A DNA stretch of 64,000 nucleotides from Sphingosinicella sp041916975 (lineage in GTDB: Bacteria > Pseudomonadota > Alphaproteobacteria > Sphingomonadales > Sphingomonadaceae): the NCBI RefSeq assembly GCF_041916975.1, contig NZ_JAYRYK010000001.1:3844001-3908000 (forward strand), in the 5' to 3' direction. The notes beneath the pieces were generated by a model. The model was not told the origin of the DNA, made no database searches, and saw only the letters and a list, made by a program, of their open reading frames with translations. Shown piece by piece: positions 54,228 to 63,480 of this stretch (its first letter is position 1; each line of letters starts with the position of its first letter). The position numbers and the translations under genes were made by a program.

Positions 54228-54249
54228 TCGGGGAGAGGGGGTGGACCGG

Positions 54250-56031
54250 CTACAATTTCGCCATCGTCAGCCAGTCCTTCTTCCCCATCCACGCCTGAGC
54301 GAACGCCGCGCGTGTCGCCGTCGCGCCTGCCGCGTCGCCCGTCCGCGCCTGCGTCTCCCCAAGGCCCCACAGCGCCCAGGCGTTGCCCGGATACTGAACC
54401 AGCGCCTTCTGGAACGCGGCTTCTGCGCCCTTGTAGTCGCCCGCCATGTAGAGTGCGCCGCCCAGCGACTGGTTCACCGGATAATACCAATAGGGCGGCT
54501 CGGTGTAGTTCACCCGCGTCTCCGCCTCTGCCCCCTTGCGGTAGAAGGCGACAGCGTCCTTGTAGCGCTTCTTCGCCATCGCCTGCCGCCCGAGGGCGAC
54601 GTTCTCGGCGACCTCCAGAAGTGCCGGCACCGGCACCAGCCCGTCGGTCAGCGGCTTCCAGTCGGTCGTGCGGCCGATTTCACGCATCGCATCAAGTTCA
54701 GCCTTGAAGCCCTTGTCATTTCTCGCATCCGCCTGCGCGACAGCGCGCGCATAGCGCCACATCGCCTGCACGTAGGGCAGGCGCGCGTCGGGCGCGGGCA
54801 GCGCCATGATCTCCTTCGGCGTCGCGAAGTGCGCGTAGGCTAGGTAGGGCGCCGCATCCACCGGCTGCACGAACGGGATCGTCACGGTCACGTCCGGGTT
54901 AAGAATCTCGCGCAGCTTCGTCGCCTGCGAAACCGCCGTCTCCATGTCGCCCGCCATCTGCGCGGCGGAGACGATGAAGTGGACGTTGTGCGGGTAATAT
55001 CCGAACCGGTAAATGCCCGCGAGCGGCGAGGATTTGAGATAGTCCTCGTCAACCTTCGCGGCGTCGACATTCACACGGATCGCGTCGCCGTAGCGCCCGA
55101 CGCGATAGAACAGATGCCCCGGCATGTGGACGAGGTGGCCTGCCGCGGGCACCAGCGGCTTCGAAAGCCGGTCCGCCGCCGCCTCCGCCTGCGCGGGCCG
55201 CGCCGAGGCTTCGAGCAGGTGGATATAAAGATGCGAGGCCTGCGGGTGATAGGGATCACGCGCCATCACCTGCTCGACGAGCCGGATCGCCGGCACGATG
55301 TGCGGGTAGGGGGTCAGCCCGCCCGGCTCCCAATAATCCCAAGGTGAGGAGGTCATCGCGGATTCCGCCGCGAGCACGCCGATGTCGTTGTCCATCGGAT
55401 AGTCGGCAGCGACCTTCATCATTGCTGCGGAAAACGCCTTGTCGAGGCTACTTCTGTCGGCGGGTGCGTTCTGCGCGTAGCGCGTCTGCAGCGCCTCGAT
55501 CAGCGCGCGCTCGCGCGGGCTCGCTCTATCCTTCGCGGCGACGGCCTTCTGCAGCGCCGCCCATGTCGCCTCGTTCGTGGACGGGTCCATCGGCGCGTTG
55601 ATGTTGGAGCCGTGCGCATAGGCCTCGCCCCAATAGCACATCGCGCAGTCGGGATCGCGGCGCGCGGCGGCGCGGAAGGCGCGGATCGCCTCCTGGTGGT
55701 TGAAGCCGTAGACCAGCATCAGCCCCTGGTTGAAAAAGGCCTGCGCCTCGGGGTTCTTCGTGCCGATCGGGAAGTTGACGTTGCCCAGCCCCTTGTAGAG
55801 CGGCGGCTCGCTGTCGAACTGCGGCAGCGTGTTCGCCATCGCATACTGGATGCGCTGCGGCAGTAGCGAGCGCTTCTTGCCCTGTCCGCACGCCTGGCTG
55901 AACGCGGTGGCCGGGTTCAGCAGGCGCAGCGCTTCGGGCGTCAATGTCGCGGATGCGGGGACGGCAGCGGGAATCGCGGCGAGCGCGGCAAGCGAGAAGA
56001 CGGCAAAAGGAACGCGAGTGGATATGCTCAC
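54250..56031 (-). CDS. Exported tetratricopeptide-repeat protein
   Basis: A 593-aa protein with a signal peptide (VPFAVFSLAALAAIPAAVPA then SA). TPR-like helices are spread along it: AQAFFNQGLMLVYGFNHQEA, FRAAARRDPDCAMCYWGEAY, HLYIHLLEASARPAQAEAAA and, near the end, LGGALYMAGDYKGAEAAFQK and ALWGLGETQARTGDAAGATA. A conserved HNVHF and HMPGHLFYRVGRYGDA lie in the centre. GTG 56031 with AGGAG seven bases upstream is chosen; an ATG further up would place 19 charged residues before the signal peptide. Function unknown; probably a periplasmic scaffold. Confidence 0.88.
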   Translation of the reverse strand: MSISTRVPFAVFSLAALAAIPAAVPASATLTPEALRLLNPATAFSQACGQGKKRSLLPQRIQYAMANTLPQFDSEPPLYKGLGNVNFPIGTKNPEAQAFFNQGLMLVYGFNHQEAIRAFRAAARRDPDCAMCYWGEAYAHGSNINAPMDPSTNEATWAALQKAVAAKDRASPRERALIEALQTRYAQNAPADRSSLDKAFSAAMMKVAADYPMDNDIGVLAAESAMTSSPWDYWEPGGLTPYPHIVPAIRLVEQVMARDPYHPQASHLYIHLLEASARPAQAEAAADRLSKPLVPAAGHLVHMPGHLFYRVGRYGDAIRVNVDAAKVDEDYLKSSPLAGIYRFGYYPHNVHFIVSAAQMAGDMETAVSQATKLREILNPDVTVTIPFVQPVDAAPYLAYAHFATPKEIMALPAPDARLPYVQAMWRYARAVAQADARNDKGFKAELDAMREIGRTTDWKPLTDGLVPVPALLEVAENVALGRQAMAKKRYKDAVAFYRKGAEAETRVNYTEPPYWYYPVNQSLGGALYMAGDYKGAEAAFQKALVQYPGNAWALWGLGETQARTGDAAGATATRAAFAQAWMGKKDWLTMAKL

Positions 56032-56132
56032 GGCAAATCTCCTGTCTGCGCGGGTTGCCCCGCACTGCTCTTCCTCGCGTTCCGACAAATACAGGATTAC
56101 GTCCGACGGATCAATTCCGCCGTCGCTGTCGC

Positions 56133-56615
56133 CTACGCGAGTATGGGTTCGAACTCACGCAACACATCAATGTAAAGCTGTCGTTTGAACGGCACGATCA
56201 GGTCGGGAAGCATAGCAGGTTTCGCCCACTTCCATTCGCTGAACTCGGGATGTTCGGTGTCGATATCGATGTCGCTGTCCTTGCCGGTGAAGCGCATCGC
56301 GAACCACTTCTGCCGCTGCCCGGCATAGCGACCCTTCCAGATCTTGCCGATCAACTCGTCGGGCAGGTCGTACCAGTACCAGCCCGCGCTCACGGCGATG
56401 ATCTCGGCCTTGTGGGTGCCGATCTCTTCGCCCAGCTCGCGCACGGCGGCTTCCTCGGGATCTTCGCCCGGGTCGATCCCACCCTGCGGCATCTGCCACG
56501 CCTCCGCGACCATATCGAGCCGCTTCGCCACAAACACGTGCTTCTTCGGATTGAGCAGCATGATGCCGACACAGGGCCGATACGGGAGCCCGGAGGGGTG
56601 GACGCGTTCGGTCAC
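56133..56615 (-). CDS. rppH: RNA pyrophosphohydrolase RppH (Nudix)
   Basis: Removes pyrophosphate from the 5' end of mRNAs to start decay (160 aa). Nudix box begins GGIDPGEDPEEAAVRELGEE and ends IGTH; flanking blocks YRPCVGIMLLNPKKHVFVAK, WYWYDLPDEL and FSEWKWAKP are those of RppH. GTG 56615 overlaps the stop of the upstream hydrolase gene. Confidence 0.95.
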   Translation of the reverse strand: MTERVHPSGLPYRPCVGIMLLNPKKHVFVAKRLDMVAEAWQMPQGGIDPGEDPEEAAVRELGEEIGTHKAEIIAVSAGWYWYDLPDELIGKIWKGRYAGQRQKWFAMRFTGKDSDIDIDTEHPEFSEWKWAKPAMLPDLIVPFKRQLYIDVLREFEPILA

Positions 56616-57598
56616 TCGGCAGCGGCTTTCATCATGGTGAGGTCGGCGCCCGCCTCGTTGATGATGTCCTTCAGCGCCGCGAGGCATCCGGCGAGGTCGC
56701 CCTGCGCCGACGGAATCGCCTGCCTCAGCGTGATGCTGCCGTGGATTTGACCCTTGGCCTCACGGAACACGGTCGGCACCCCGCTTGCGATCAGTTTCGC
56801 GGCATAGGCGCGGCCCTGGTCGCGCAGCGGATCGAGCCCGCAGGTAAAGACGAGCGCGGCGGGCTGGTTATCGAGCGCGGGCGAATGCAGCGGCGACGCG
56901 CGCGGGTCGGTGGGATCGGGCAGGTTCCCGATGTAGTGGCGCATGAACCACGCCATACTCTCGGCGGTCAGCAGATATCCGTCCGCGAAGGCCTCCATCG
57001 ATCCCGTGTTCGCTGTCATGTCGACGCCCGGATAGATCAGCCACTGCGCGATGATCGGCGCGGGCAGCTTGCCCGCCAGTTCCTGCGCGACGATGGCAGC
57101 AAGATTGCCGCCCGCGCTGTCGCCCGCCACGACGATGCTCGTTACGGCGTGCCCGATTTCCTTCGGAGATGCCGCCGCCCAGCGCGTCGCGGCAAGGCAG
57201 TCCTCGCCCGCCGCCGGGAAGGCGTGCTCGGGGGCGAGGCGGTAGTCGACCGAAATCACGGTGATATCGAGGCTACGCGCGATCTCGGCGCAGAGCCCGT
57301 CGTGCGTTTCAAGGTCGCCGACCACCCAGCCGCCGCCGTGGAAGTACATGAGCGCCGATTGCGGCGCACCACCCGCCGCGCGCGCGCTGTAAAGGCGCAG
57401 CGGGATGCGGTCGCCGTGCGGCCCGTCGATGGCAAGGTCTTCCACCCGCGCGATCTCGCCGCGCGGCACTTCGGCCATCTGCACCATCATGCCCATCATC
57501 TGGCGGGCCGTGCCGGGGTCAAGCTCGTGCAGCTTGGGCCCGGGCTGCGCATTCAGCATATCGAGGAACGCCTGCACGTCTGGACGAACGAAACTCAT
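56612..57598 (-). CDS. Alpha/beta hydrolase of the hormone-sensitive lipase family
   Basis: Esterase-like protein (328 aa) with the HSL oxyanion motif MYFHGGGWVVGD, the nucleophile elbow VVAGDSAGGNLAA, the catalytic Asp near TCGLDPLRDQG and His in KGQIHGSI. ATG 57598 (MSFVRPDVQ). Overlaps rppH by four bases. Confidence 0.94.
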   Translation of the reverse strand: MSFVRPDVQAFLDMLNAQPGPKLHELDPGTARQMMGMMVQMAEVPRGEIARVEDLAIDGPHGDRIPLRLYSARAAGGAPQSALMYFHGGGWVVGDLETHDGLCAEIARSLDITVISVDYRLAPEHAFPAAGEDCLAATRWAAASPKEIGHAVTSIVVAGDSAGGNLAAIVAQELAGKLPAPIIAQWLIYPGVDMTANTGSMEAFADGYLLTAESMAWFMRHYIGNLPDPTDPRASPLHSPALDNQPAALVFTCGLDPLRDQGRAYAAKLIASGVPTVFREAKGQIHGSITLRQAIPSAQGDLAGCLAALKDIINEAGADLTMMKAAAE

Positions 57599-57788
57599 CG
57601 CCGAATCTCCCTCCCTTGCGGATTTGGCGCGGACTATCCGCCGAGGCCGGCTCTGCCGCAAGTCGCGCTATCGACAGGTGGGCTGCACAAGCCTGACCTT
57701 GGGAGCCTCACATAAAATCTACTTTGCGGGCACGGGCTCGCGGGCTTAGAGATTCCCCGAACAAGCATACACAGTCCCGGGACCGCCA

Positions 57789-59663
57789 ATGGCAACCAAG
57801 CTTAAAGACCCCATGCCCACCGAGGGCGCGGCGATCGCGCGCGACGCGGTCGTCGTCCGTTTCGCCGGCGACTCCGGCGACGGCATGCAGCTCACCGGCG
57901 GGCAGTTTACGCTGTCCACCGCGCTTGCGGGCAACGACCTCGCGACCTTCCCGGACTTTCCGGCGGAAATCCGCGCGCCGCAGGGCACGACCTTCGGCGT
58001 TTCGGCGTTCCAGATCAACTTCGGCTCCACTGCGATCGAAACCGCGGGCGACGCGCCCGATATCCTCGTGGCGATGAACCCGGCGGCCTTGAAGACGAAC
58101 CTGTCGGCGCTCCGCCCCGGCGGGCTCATCATCGCCGACACCGGCGAGTTCAACGCCCGCAACCTCAAGAAGGCGGGCTACGAGGTCGATCCGCTGACGG
58201 ACGGCAGCCTTGCCGACTATCAGGTCGTCGCCTTCGATATTTCTGCGCGCACGATGGAGTCGGTCGCCGAATACGGCCTCGGCAACAAGGAGGCGCTGCG
58301 CTGCAAGAACATGTGGACGCTCGGCCTCGCGCTCTGGATGTTCGATCGCGACCGCCAGCCGCTCATCGACTGGCTCAATGCCAAGTTCTCGAAGAGCCCG
58401 GTCCTCGCCGACGCCAACATCGCCGCGCTCAATGCCGGTCACGGTTACGGCGAAACCGCCGAAATGGGCACGTTCGCGCGCTACCATGTCGAAGCCGCGC
58501 CCGCCGAAGCGGGGCTCTACCGCACCGTCACGGGCGCGGAGGCACTGAGCCTCGGCCTCGTCGTCGGTGCGAACCTCGCGCATCTGCCGCTGTTCTTCGG
58601 CTCGTACCCGATCACGCCCGCCTCCTCGATCCTGCACACGCTCGCGCGCCTCAAGGAGTACGGCGTCACCACCTTCCAGGCGGAAGACGAAATCGCCGCG
58701 ATCTGCGCCGCGATCGGCGCCTCCTATGCGGGCCAGCTCGGCATCACCTCGTCGTCCGGCCCCGGCATCGCGCTGAAGGGTGAAGCGCTCGGCCTCGCGA
58801 TCATGACCGAGCTCCCGCTCGTTATCGTGAACAGCCAGCGCGGCGGGCCGTCGACGGGCCTCCCCACGAAGACCGAGCAGTCGGATCTCTACCAGGCCGT
58901 TTACGGCCGCAACGGCGACGCGCCACTCGCCGTGATCGCCGCCCGCTCGCCGTCCGATGCGTTCGACGCCGCGATTGAGGCCTGCCGCCTCGCCGTGCGC
59001 TACATGACGCCGGTGATGCTGCTGACGGACGGCTACATCGCCAACGCCGCCGAGCCGTGGAAGGTGCCGGACATCGGCACCTATGAAGAGTTCCCGGTCA
59101 CGTTCCACGAGGAACTGCCGCCAGAGGGCACGGAGCTGAACCCCTATGCCCGCGACGAAAAGCTTGCGCGCGTCTGGATCAAGCCCGGCACGCCCGGCCT
59201 GATGCACCGCATCGGCGGCATCGAGAAGAGCTACAATTCGGGCCACATCGATTATTCGCCCGAAAACCACCAGAAGATGACCGACACGCGCAAGGCGAAG
59301 ATCGACGGCATCGCGAACGACATTCCGGAGCAGGACGTCTGCCTCGGCGCGCCCGGTGAAAAGCTCGCCGTCGTCGGCTGGGGCTCGACCTTCGGCCCGA
59401 TCCATCAGGCCGTCCGCCGTGCCCGCGCGAAGGGCGCGAGCGTTGCCCATATCCACATCCGCCACATCTGGCCGCTGCCGAGAAATCTCGGAGATTTGCT
59501 CAAGACTTACGACCGGATTCTCGTACCCGAGATGAACACGGGTCAGCTCAAGACCGTGCTGCGCGACCAGTTCCTTGTGGACGCGAAACCGCTCAACAAG
59601 GTCTCCGGCCAGCCCTTCAAGATCGCCGAGATCGAGGCCGCTATCGAGGGAGCCCTCGCATGA
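57789..59663 (+). CDS. korA: 2-oxoglutarate (2-oxoacid):ferredoxin oxidoreductase, fused gamma-alpha subunit
   Basis: A 624-aa subunit in which the gamma domain (residues 20-200: VVVRFAGDSGDGMQLTGGQF, ALRPGGLIIADTGEF) precedes the alpha/pyrimidine-binding domain (LFFGSYPITPASSILHTLAR, TFQAEDEIAAICAAIGASYA, TSSSGPGIALKGEALGLA). It oxidatively decarboxylates a 2-oxoacid to its CoA ester and reduces ferredoxin. ATGA overlap with korB. No ferredoxin gene is adjacent. Confidence 0.94.
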   Translation: MATKLKDPMPTEGAAIARDAVVVRFAGDSGDGMQLTGGQFTLSTALAGNDLATFPDFPAEIRAPQGTTFGVSAFQINFGSTAIETAGDAPDILVAMNPAALKTNLSALRPGGLIIADTGEFNARNLKKAGYEVDPLTDGSLADYQVVAFDISARTMESVAEYGLGNKEALRCKNMWTLGLALWMFDRDRQPLIDWLNAKFSKSPVLADANIAALNAGHGYGETAEMGTFARYHVEAAPAEAGLYRTVTGAEALSLGLVVGANLAHLPLFFGSYPITPASSILHTLARLKEYGVTTFQAEDEIAAICAAIGASYAGQLGITSSSGPGIALKGEALGLAIMTELPLVIVNSQRGGPSTGLPTKTEQSDLYQAVYGRNGDAPLAVIAARSPSDAFDAAIEACRLAVRYMTPVMLLTDGYIANAAEPWKVPDIGTYEEFPVTFHEELPPEGTELNPYARDEKLARVWIKPGTPGLMHRIGGIEKSYNSGHIDYSPENHQKMTDTRKAKIDGIANDIPEQDVCLGAPGEKLAVVGWGSTFGPIHQAVRRARAKGASVAHIHIRHIWPLPRNLGDLLKTYDRILVPEMNTGQLKTVLRDQFLVDAKPLNKVSGQPFKIAEIEAAIEGALA

Positions 59664-60682
59664 ACGTCGTCACCCCCCTGAAAGCCGCCGATTTCGCCAC
59701 AGATCAGGAGGTGCGCTGGTGCCCCGGCTGCGGCGACTATGCCATATTGAAGGGCGTCCAGCGCACGATGGCGGAGCTTGGCGCGCGGCCTGAAAACACC
59801 GTGTTCGTCAGCGGCATCGGCTGCTCGTCGCGCTTCCCCTATTACATGGCGACCTACGGCTTCCACACCATCCACGGCCGCGCCCCCGCGATCGCGACCG
59901 GCGTGAAGCTCGCCAATCCTGAACTCGACGTGTGGCTCGTCACCGGCGACGGCGACGGGCTTTCCATCGGCGGCAACCACATGCTGCACCTGCTGCGCCG
60001 CAATCTCGATTGCCAGGTGCTGCTGTTCAACAACGAGATCTACGGGCTCACCAAGGGCCAGTATTCACCGACGAGCCGCGTCGGCACGCGCACGCCCACC
60101 TCGCCGTTCGGCTCGGTGGACCGTCCCGCGAGCCCCTGCGCCTTCGCGATCGGCGCCGGCGCCCGCTTCATCGCGCGCTGCATCGACACCTCGCAGAAGG
60201 AAATGCCCGGCATCCTGAAGCGCGCCCACGCGCACAAAGGCACCAGCTTCGTCGAGCTCTACCAGAACTGTATCGTCTACAACGACGCGGTGTTCGAGCC
60301 GTTCACCGCGAAGGCGAATGCCGCCGAAAGCCAGATATGGCTGGAACACGGCAAGCCGATGCTGTTCGCGGGCGGCACCAAGGGCCTCACGCTCAACCGG
60401 CAGGAACTCCGCCTCGAAGTCGTCGAGGTTGCGGACGGCAACTGGGAAGCCGCGGGCGTCATCGTCCACGACGAGACCAACAAGGGCGTAGCGCAGATGC
60501 TGGTGGATATGCCGTTTCCCGGCTTCCCGATCGCACTCGGCGTCATCTTCTGCTCGCCCGCGCCCAGCTACGAAAGCGCGCTCGGCGAACAGACGAAGAC
60601 GCTGACCCAAGGCAAGATCGCCGACCTCTCCGCGCTGATCCGCAAGGGCCAGACGTGGGAAGTCACCGAAAAGCGCGACTGA
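59660..60682 (+). CDS. korB: 2-oxoglutarate (2-oxoacid):ferredoxin oxidoreductase, beta subunit
   Basis: TPP- and iron-sulfur-binding subunit (340 aa): WCPGCGDYAILKGVQRTM, SGIGCSSRFPYYMATYGFHT, TPP motif VWLVTGDGDGLSIGGNHMLH ending in NNEIYGLTKGQYSPTS. The substrate is judged 2-oxoglutarate from resemblance to KorB; pyruvate or branched-chain acids cannot be excluded. Confidence 0.94.
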   Translation: MNVVTPLKAADFATDQEVRWCPGCGDYAILKGVQRTMAELGARPENTVFVSGIGCSSRFPYYMATYGFHTIHGRAPAIATGVKLANPELDVWLVTGDGDGLSIGGNHMLHLLRRNLDCQVLLFNNEIYGLTKGQYSPTSRVGTRTPTSPFGSVDRPASPCAFAIGAGARFIARCIDTSQKEMPGILKRAHAHKGTSFVELYQNCIVYNDAVFEPFTAKANAAESQIWLEHGKPMLFAGGTKGLTLNRQELRLEVVEVADGNWEAAGVIVHDETNKGVAQMLVDMPFPGFPIALGVIFCSPAPSYESALGEQTKTLTQGKIADLSALIRKGQTWEVTEKRD

Positions 60683-60710
60683 GCCGAGCGGGCGGGTAGG
60701 GCAGTCCCGC

Positions 60711-60887
60711 ATGGCCGAACTCATAAACCTCCGCCAAAGGCGCAAGGCAAAGATGCGCGCCGAAGCGGAGGCCAAAGCCGCCGAGAACCGCCACCTTCAC
60801 GGAAGAACGTTGGCCGAAAAGCGCGCCGCGAAGGATGAGGTTGTGCGTCTGGAAAAGCACTTCGAAGCGCACAAGCGCGAGGATTGA
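60711..60887 (+). CDS. DUF4169 family protein
   Basis: A 58-aa highly charged helical protein: MAELINLRQRRKAKMRAEAE, AKAAENRHLHGRTLAEKRAA, KDEVVRLEKHFEAHKRED. This pattern defines DUF4169, found in alphaproteobacteria, with unknown function. It starts 28 bp after korB. Confidence 0.9.
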   Translation: MAELINLRQRRKAKMRAEAEAKAAENRHLHGRTLAEKRAAKDEVVRLEKHFEAHKRED

Positions 60888-60970
60888 TGACCGCTCCAAA
60901 CGCTCTCCCCATTGGCGAACTCGCGTCCCGCGCCATCACAACTGCGATCACCCCATTCGGCGATGTTTAG
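60887..60970 (+). pseudogene. Short reading frame after DUF4169, possible remnant
   Basis: ATG 60887 overlaps the DUF4169 stop in an ATGA arrangement and opens a frame of only 27 codons (MTAPNALPIGELASRAITTA...). In related genomes the DUF4169 gene is often followed by a small ribbon-helix-helix protein beginning MTAP; here the frame stops early, just before the AT-rich insert. A truncated copy is possible. Confidence 0.35.
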
Positions 60971-61105
60971 GTGCGCGCAAGGGGGCTTGCGGTGTCGAAG
61001 TTGTAGGGAGCCGCGGAAAGAAGCGCTAAAAAACTGCTTTTTTACTTGAAAATTCTTGAAATTACGTTCGACTTTACAGTCCTTGACGGTTAAATCCCAT
61101 CGGTG

Positions 61106-62467
61106 ATGTATTTGTACGTACCGCGTGGGCGATTCTTCAATATCGCGCTATCAATTCTGAGTGCGGTTTTCGCAGGACTTCTTGCCTCTCCGGTTGAAGC
61201 AAATGATAGCAACCGGATATCTCGCGATACTGCAACACTTACCGCTGCCGAGGTTTTTCATCTCGCCGAGGCGCTCGGGGCGGATGGCAAACTAGCCGCC
61301 GCCGAAACTTTGCTCGTTGGTCTGACCCGGGATCCTTCGTCAGACATACGTGCGGAGGCCGGGTTCAGACTTGCTCGGTTGCGTGCAAGTATGGGCAACC
61401 TCCAAGGAAGCGCTTCCGCTCTTCGGAGAGTGCTTGAGGAGCAACCTGACGCGACGGTCGTGAGGTTGGAACTGGCGCGCATTTTATCACTGATGGGAGA
61501 AGATGGCGCAGCTTCTGCCCAGCTTAGGCGGGTCCATTCGGCAGATCTTCCACCGGAAATTGCAGAAATAGTGCAGAGATTTTCTTTAGCACTTCGATCA
61601 AAACGAAAAACTGGCGCCTCTTTTGAATTCGGATTGGCTCCGGACACGAACATAAGCCGATCTACATCGAAAGAAACTGTGGATACAATTATTGCACCGA
61701 TTTACTTGGACCGTGATGCGCGAGCACGATCCGGTGTTGGTCTCCACGTTTCCGGACAAGCTTTTGCTCGAATTGGCGATGATAGTCACCTGAACTTCAT
61801 GGTTCGTGGGTCCGGAAGAACCCAATTATATAAAGAGAGCAAATTCAACGATGTTAGCCTTGCGTTGGCGTTAGGGCCAGAAATTACAATGCGATCGACG
61901 AAAATTAGACCCGCTGTATCTATTAATTACCGCTGGGTTGGTAACGAAATTTATTCTCGGTCATTTGGAGGGGGTCTGAACATCTCCTTTCCATTCGAAA
62001 AAGTCGACCGACTAGAGCTTAATCTCAACCTTCTTAAATCGACGTACCCGAACTTGAAACGTCAGAACGGCAATATCGGGTCAATCTCGCTCGCATACGA
62101 GAGAGCGCTCTCGCCCAAAACATACATGCGCGTTTCTACGGGAATTAGTCGGCAGAATGCCAAAAGCCCGATATTCTCTAACACCAGCGCTTACGCGGAT
62201 GGGCTGCTCAGCCGCGACATTGGAGGGTTTACCATTTATGGAAGGGTTCTGCGCGCACAGACCAAAGCTGATGAAGCGATTTCCCTTTTTGGCGCCCGAC
62301 GGAACGATCGCACGTTGGAGTTCGGCGGCGGGATTGTAGCACAGCGATTAAAGTTTCGGGGGATGTCACCGGTTTCGCGTGTAACAAGAACTAAAAATGA
62401 TTCTCCTATAGATTTGTATGAATACAAACGATTGAGGTTTGAATTCGCACTGTCTAAAGAGTTTTAG
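61106..62467 (+). CDS. Slam-type outer-membrane surface lipoprotein translocon (DUF560)
   Basis: A 453-aa protein with a signal peptide (FFNIALSILSAVFAGLLASP), an N-terminal periplasmic TPR domain (VFHLAEALGADGKLAAAETL, LRRVLEEQPDATVVRLELAR, ILSLMGEDGAASAQLRRV), then a beta-barrel starting at ASFEFGLAPDTNISRSTSKE and ending in RLRFEFALSKEF with terminal Phe. This is the Slam layout (surface lipoprotein assembly modulator of Neisseria). Family members flip specific lipoproteins to the cell surface. The next gene encodes a fitting cargo. ATG 61106 directly follows a possible GTG. Confidence 0.85.
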   Translation: MYLYVPRGRFFNIALSILSAVFAGLLASPVEANDSNRISRDTATLTAAEVFHLAEALGADGKLAAAETLLVGLTRDPSSDIRAEAGFRLARLRASMGNLQGSASALRRVLEEQPDATVVRLELARILSLMGEDGAASAQLRRVHSADLPPEIAEIVQRFSLALRSKRKTGASFEFGLAPDTNISRSTSKETVDTIIAPIYLDRDARARSGVGLHVSGQAFARIGDDSHLNFMVRGSGRTQLYKESKFNDVSLALALGPEITMRSTKIRPAVSINYRWVGNEIYSRSFGGGLNISFPFEKVDRLELNLNLLKSTYPNLKRQNGNIGSISLAYERALSPKTYMRVSTGISRQNAKSPIFSNTSAYADGLLSRDIGGFTIYGRVLRAQTKADEAISLFGARRNDRTLEFGGGIVAQRLKFRGMSPVSRVTRTKNDSPIDLYEYKRLRFEFALSKEF

Positions 62468-62514
62468 ACATTTCCAAGACGTTACTGACCAGAAACGGCG
62501 TATGGGTGGACTGT

Positions 62515-63480
62515 ATGATACGAAATTCAGCGTTTTTCGCACTGCTCGCCCTTGCAGGTTGTGGCGGCGGCAGTGGAGGTGGCACCGCGCTTCCCGTTAC
62601 ACCGGTCCCGCCGCCGCCACCTCCCCCGCCGACATACGCTTCAATCAATGACCCTACCAAGAGCGTGCATTTGGACTTTCTGTCTGGTGCATCAATGATA
62701 GGAATAGGTTGGCGAGAGAAAAACAATGAGCCTGCAACAGATTATACGTCTGTATCCGGCGGCGTTCGCCCGCGGGACGGCGAAATATCGCTAAGCTATA
62801 ATGCTGAAAAAAAAGAATATAATGTTCAATATCGAGGTGAATCAGCAATTTACTCTGATAAGGACTTGGTCGGAGAGGCTGAAGATGGAAAAAGTTATGA
62901 CATATTTGATGAATCTGACCCTGTTAATTGGATAGATAAATATTTTTCTATATACCACGACAAAGATCTTACGCTGACATATATGAACATTGGTATATTT
63001 ACTGTTACAAAACCTAAAAATTATGATAATGGTGATTATGCATTAGAGGTAAATACGCAATATTTTGCTTTCGGTCACAAAACAGAGCAAAATGATATGC
63101 CAAGATCCGGCAAAGGTGCGTACAATTTTGTTGTGGCAAGTACGGCTTATTCTTCGTACGGATTCCATCAATACTTTGGCGATGGCAAGCTAAATGTAGA
63201 CTTTTCGACTGGTGATGTGGTATCAAAATTCGATGTCAAGCTAGGAGCTTGGGCCGAAGGTAATAAGCCGCAAGAGTCTTACGCCTTGAGTTTGGAGGGT
63301 TCGATTTTTGAAGGCAGCAATCGGCTGAACGGTACGATCATCAGTGAGAACTCCTCGCACGCGGGCAATTTTACGGGAAATTTCTTTGGTCCAGCGGCTG
63401 AGGAGGTGGGAGTTACCTTCTTTATGCAGGACGCCAATGGTGGAGGTTTGGTCGGGGCCATTGCAGGAGAGCGGCAGTAA
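62515..63480 (+). CDS. Probable Slam-dependent surface lipoprotein with TbpB-like barrel
   Basis: A 321-aa predicted lipoprotein: MIRNSAFFALLALAGC with lipobox LAGC, a Gly-rich then poly-Pro spacer (about residues 17-40), and a beta-rich body. The C terminus matches the TbpB/HpuA-type lipoprotein barrel: LNGTIISENSSHAGNFTGNF followed by FGPAAEEVG and GGGLVGAIAGERQ. It lies 47 bp after the Slam gene and has even more A/T-rich codons. In related systems such lipoproteins bind host or environmental iron or haem carriers; the ligand here is unknown. Confidence 0.82.
   Translation: MIRNSAFFALLALAGCGGGSGGGTALPVTPVPPPPPPPPTYASINDPTKSVHLDFLSGASMIGIGWREKNNEPATDYTSVSGGVRPRDGEISLSYNAEKKEYNVQYRGESAIYSDKDLVGEAEDGKSYDIFDESDPVNWIDKYFSIYHDKDLTLTYMNIGIFTVTKPKNYDNGDYALEVNTQYFAFGHKTEQNDMPRSGKGAYNFVVASTAYSSYGFHQYFGDGKLNVDFSTGDVVSKFDVKLGAWAEGNKPQESYALSLEGSIFEGSNRLNGTIISENSSHAGNFTGNFFGPAAEEVGVTFFMQDANGGGLVGAIAGERQ

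Noticed and set aside
54199..54245. A mobile repeat made of CCCTCTCCCC/GGGGAGAGGG.
   Set aside because: Position between convergent genes and hairpin shape fit a terminator; no ends or duplications of a mobile element are visible.
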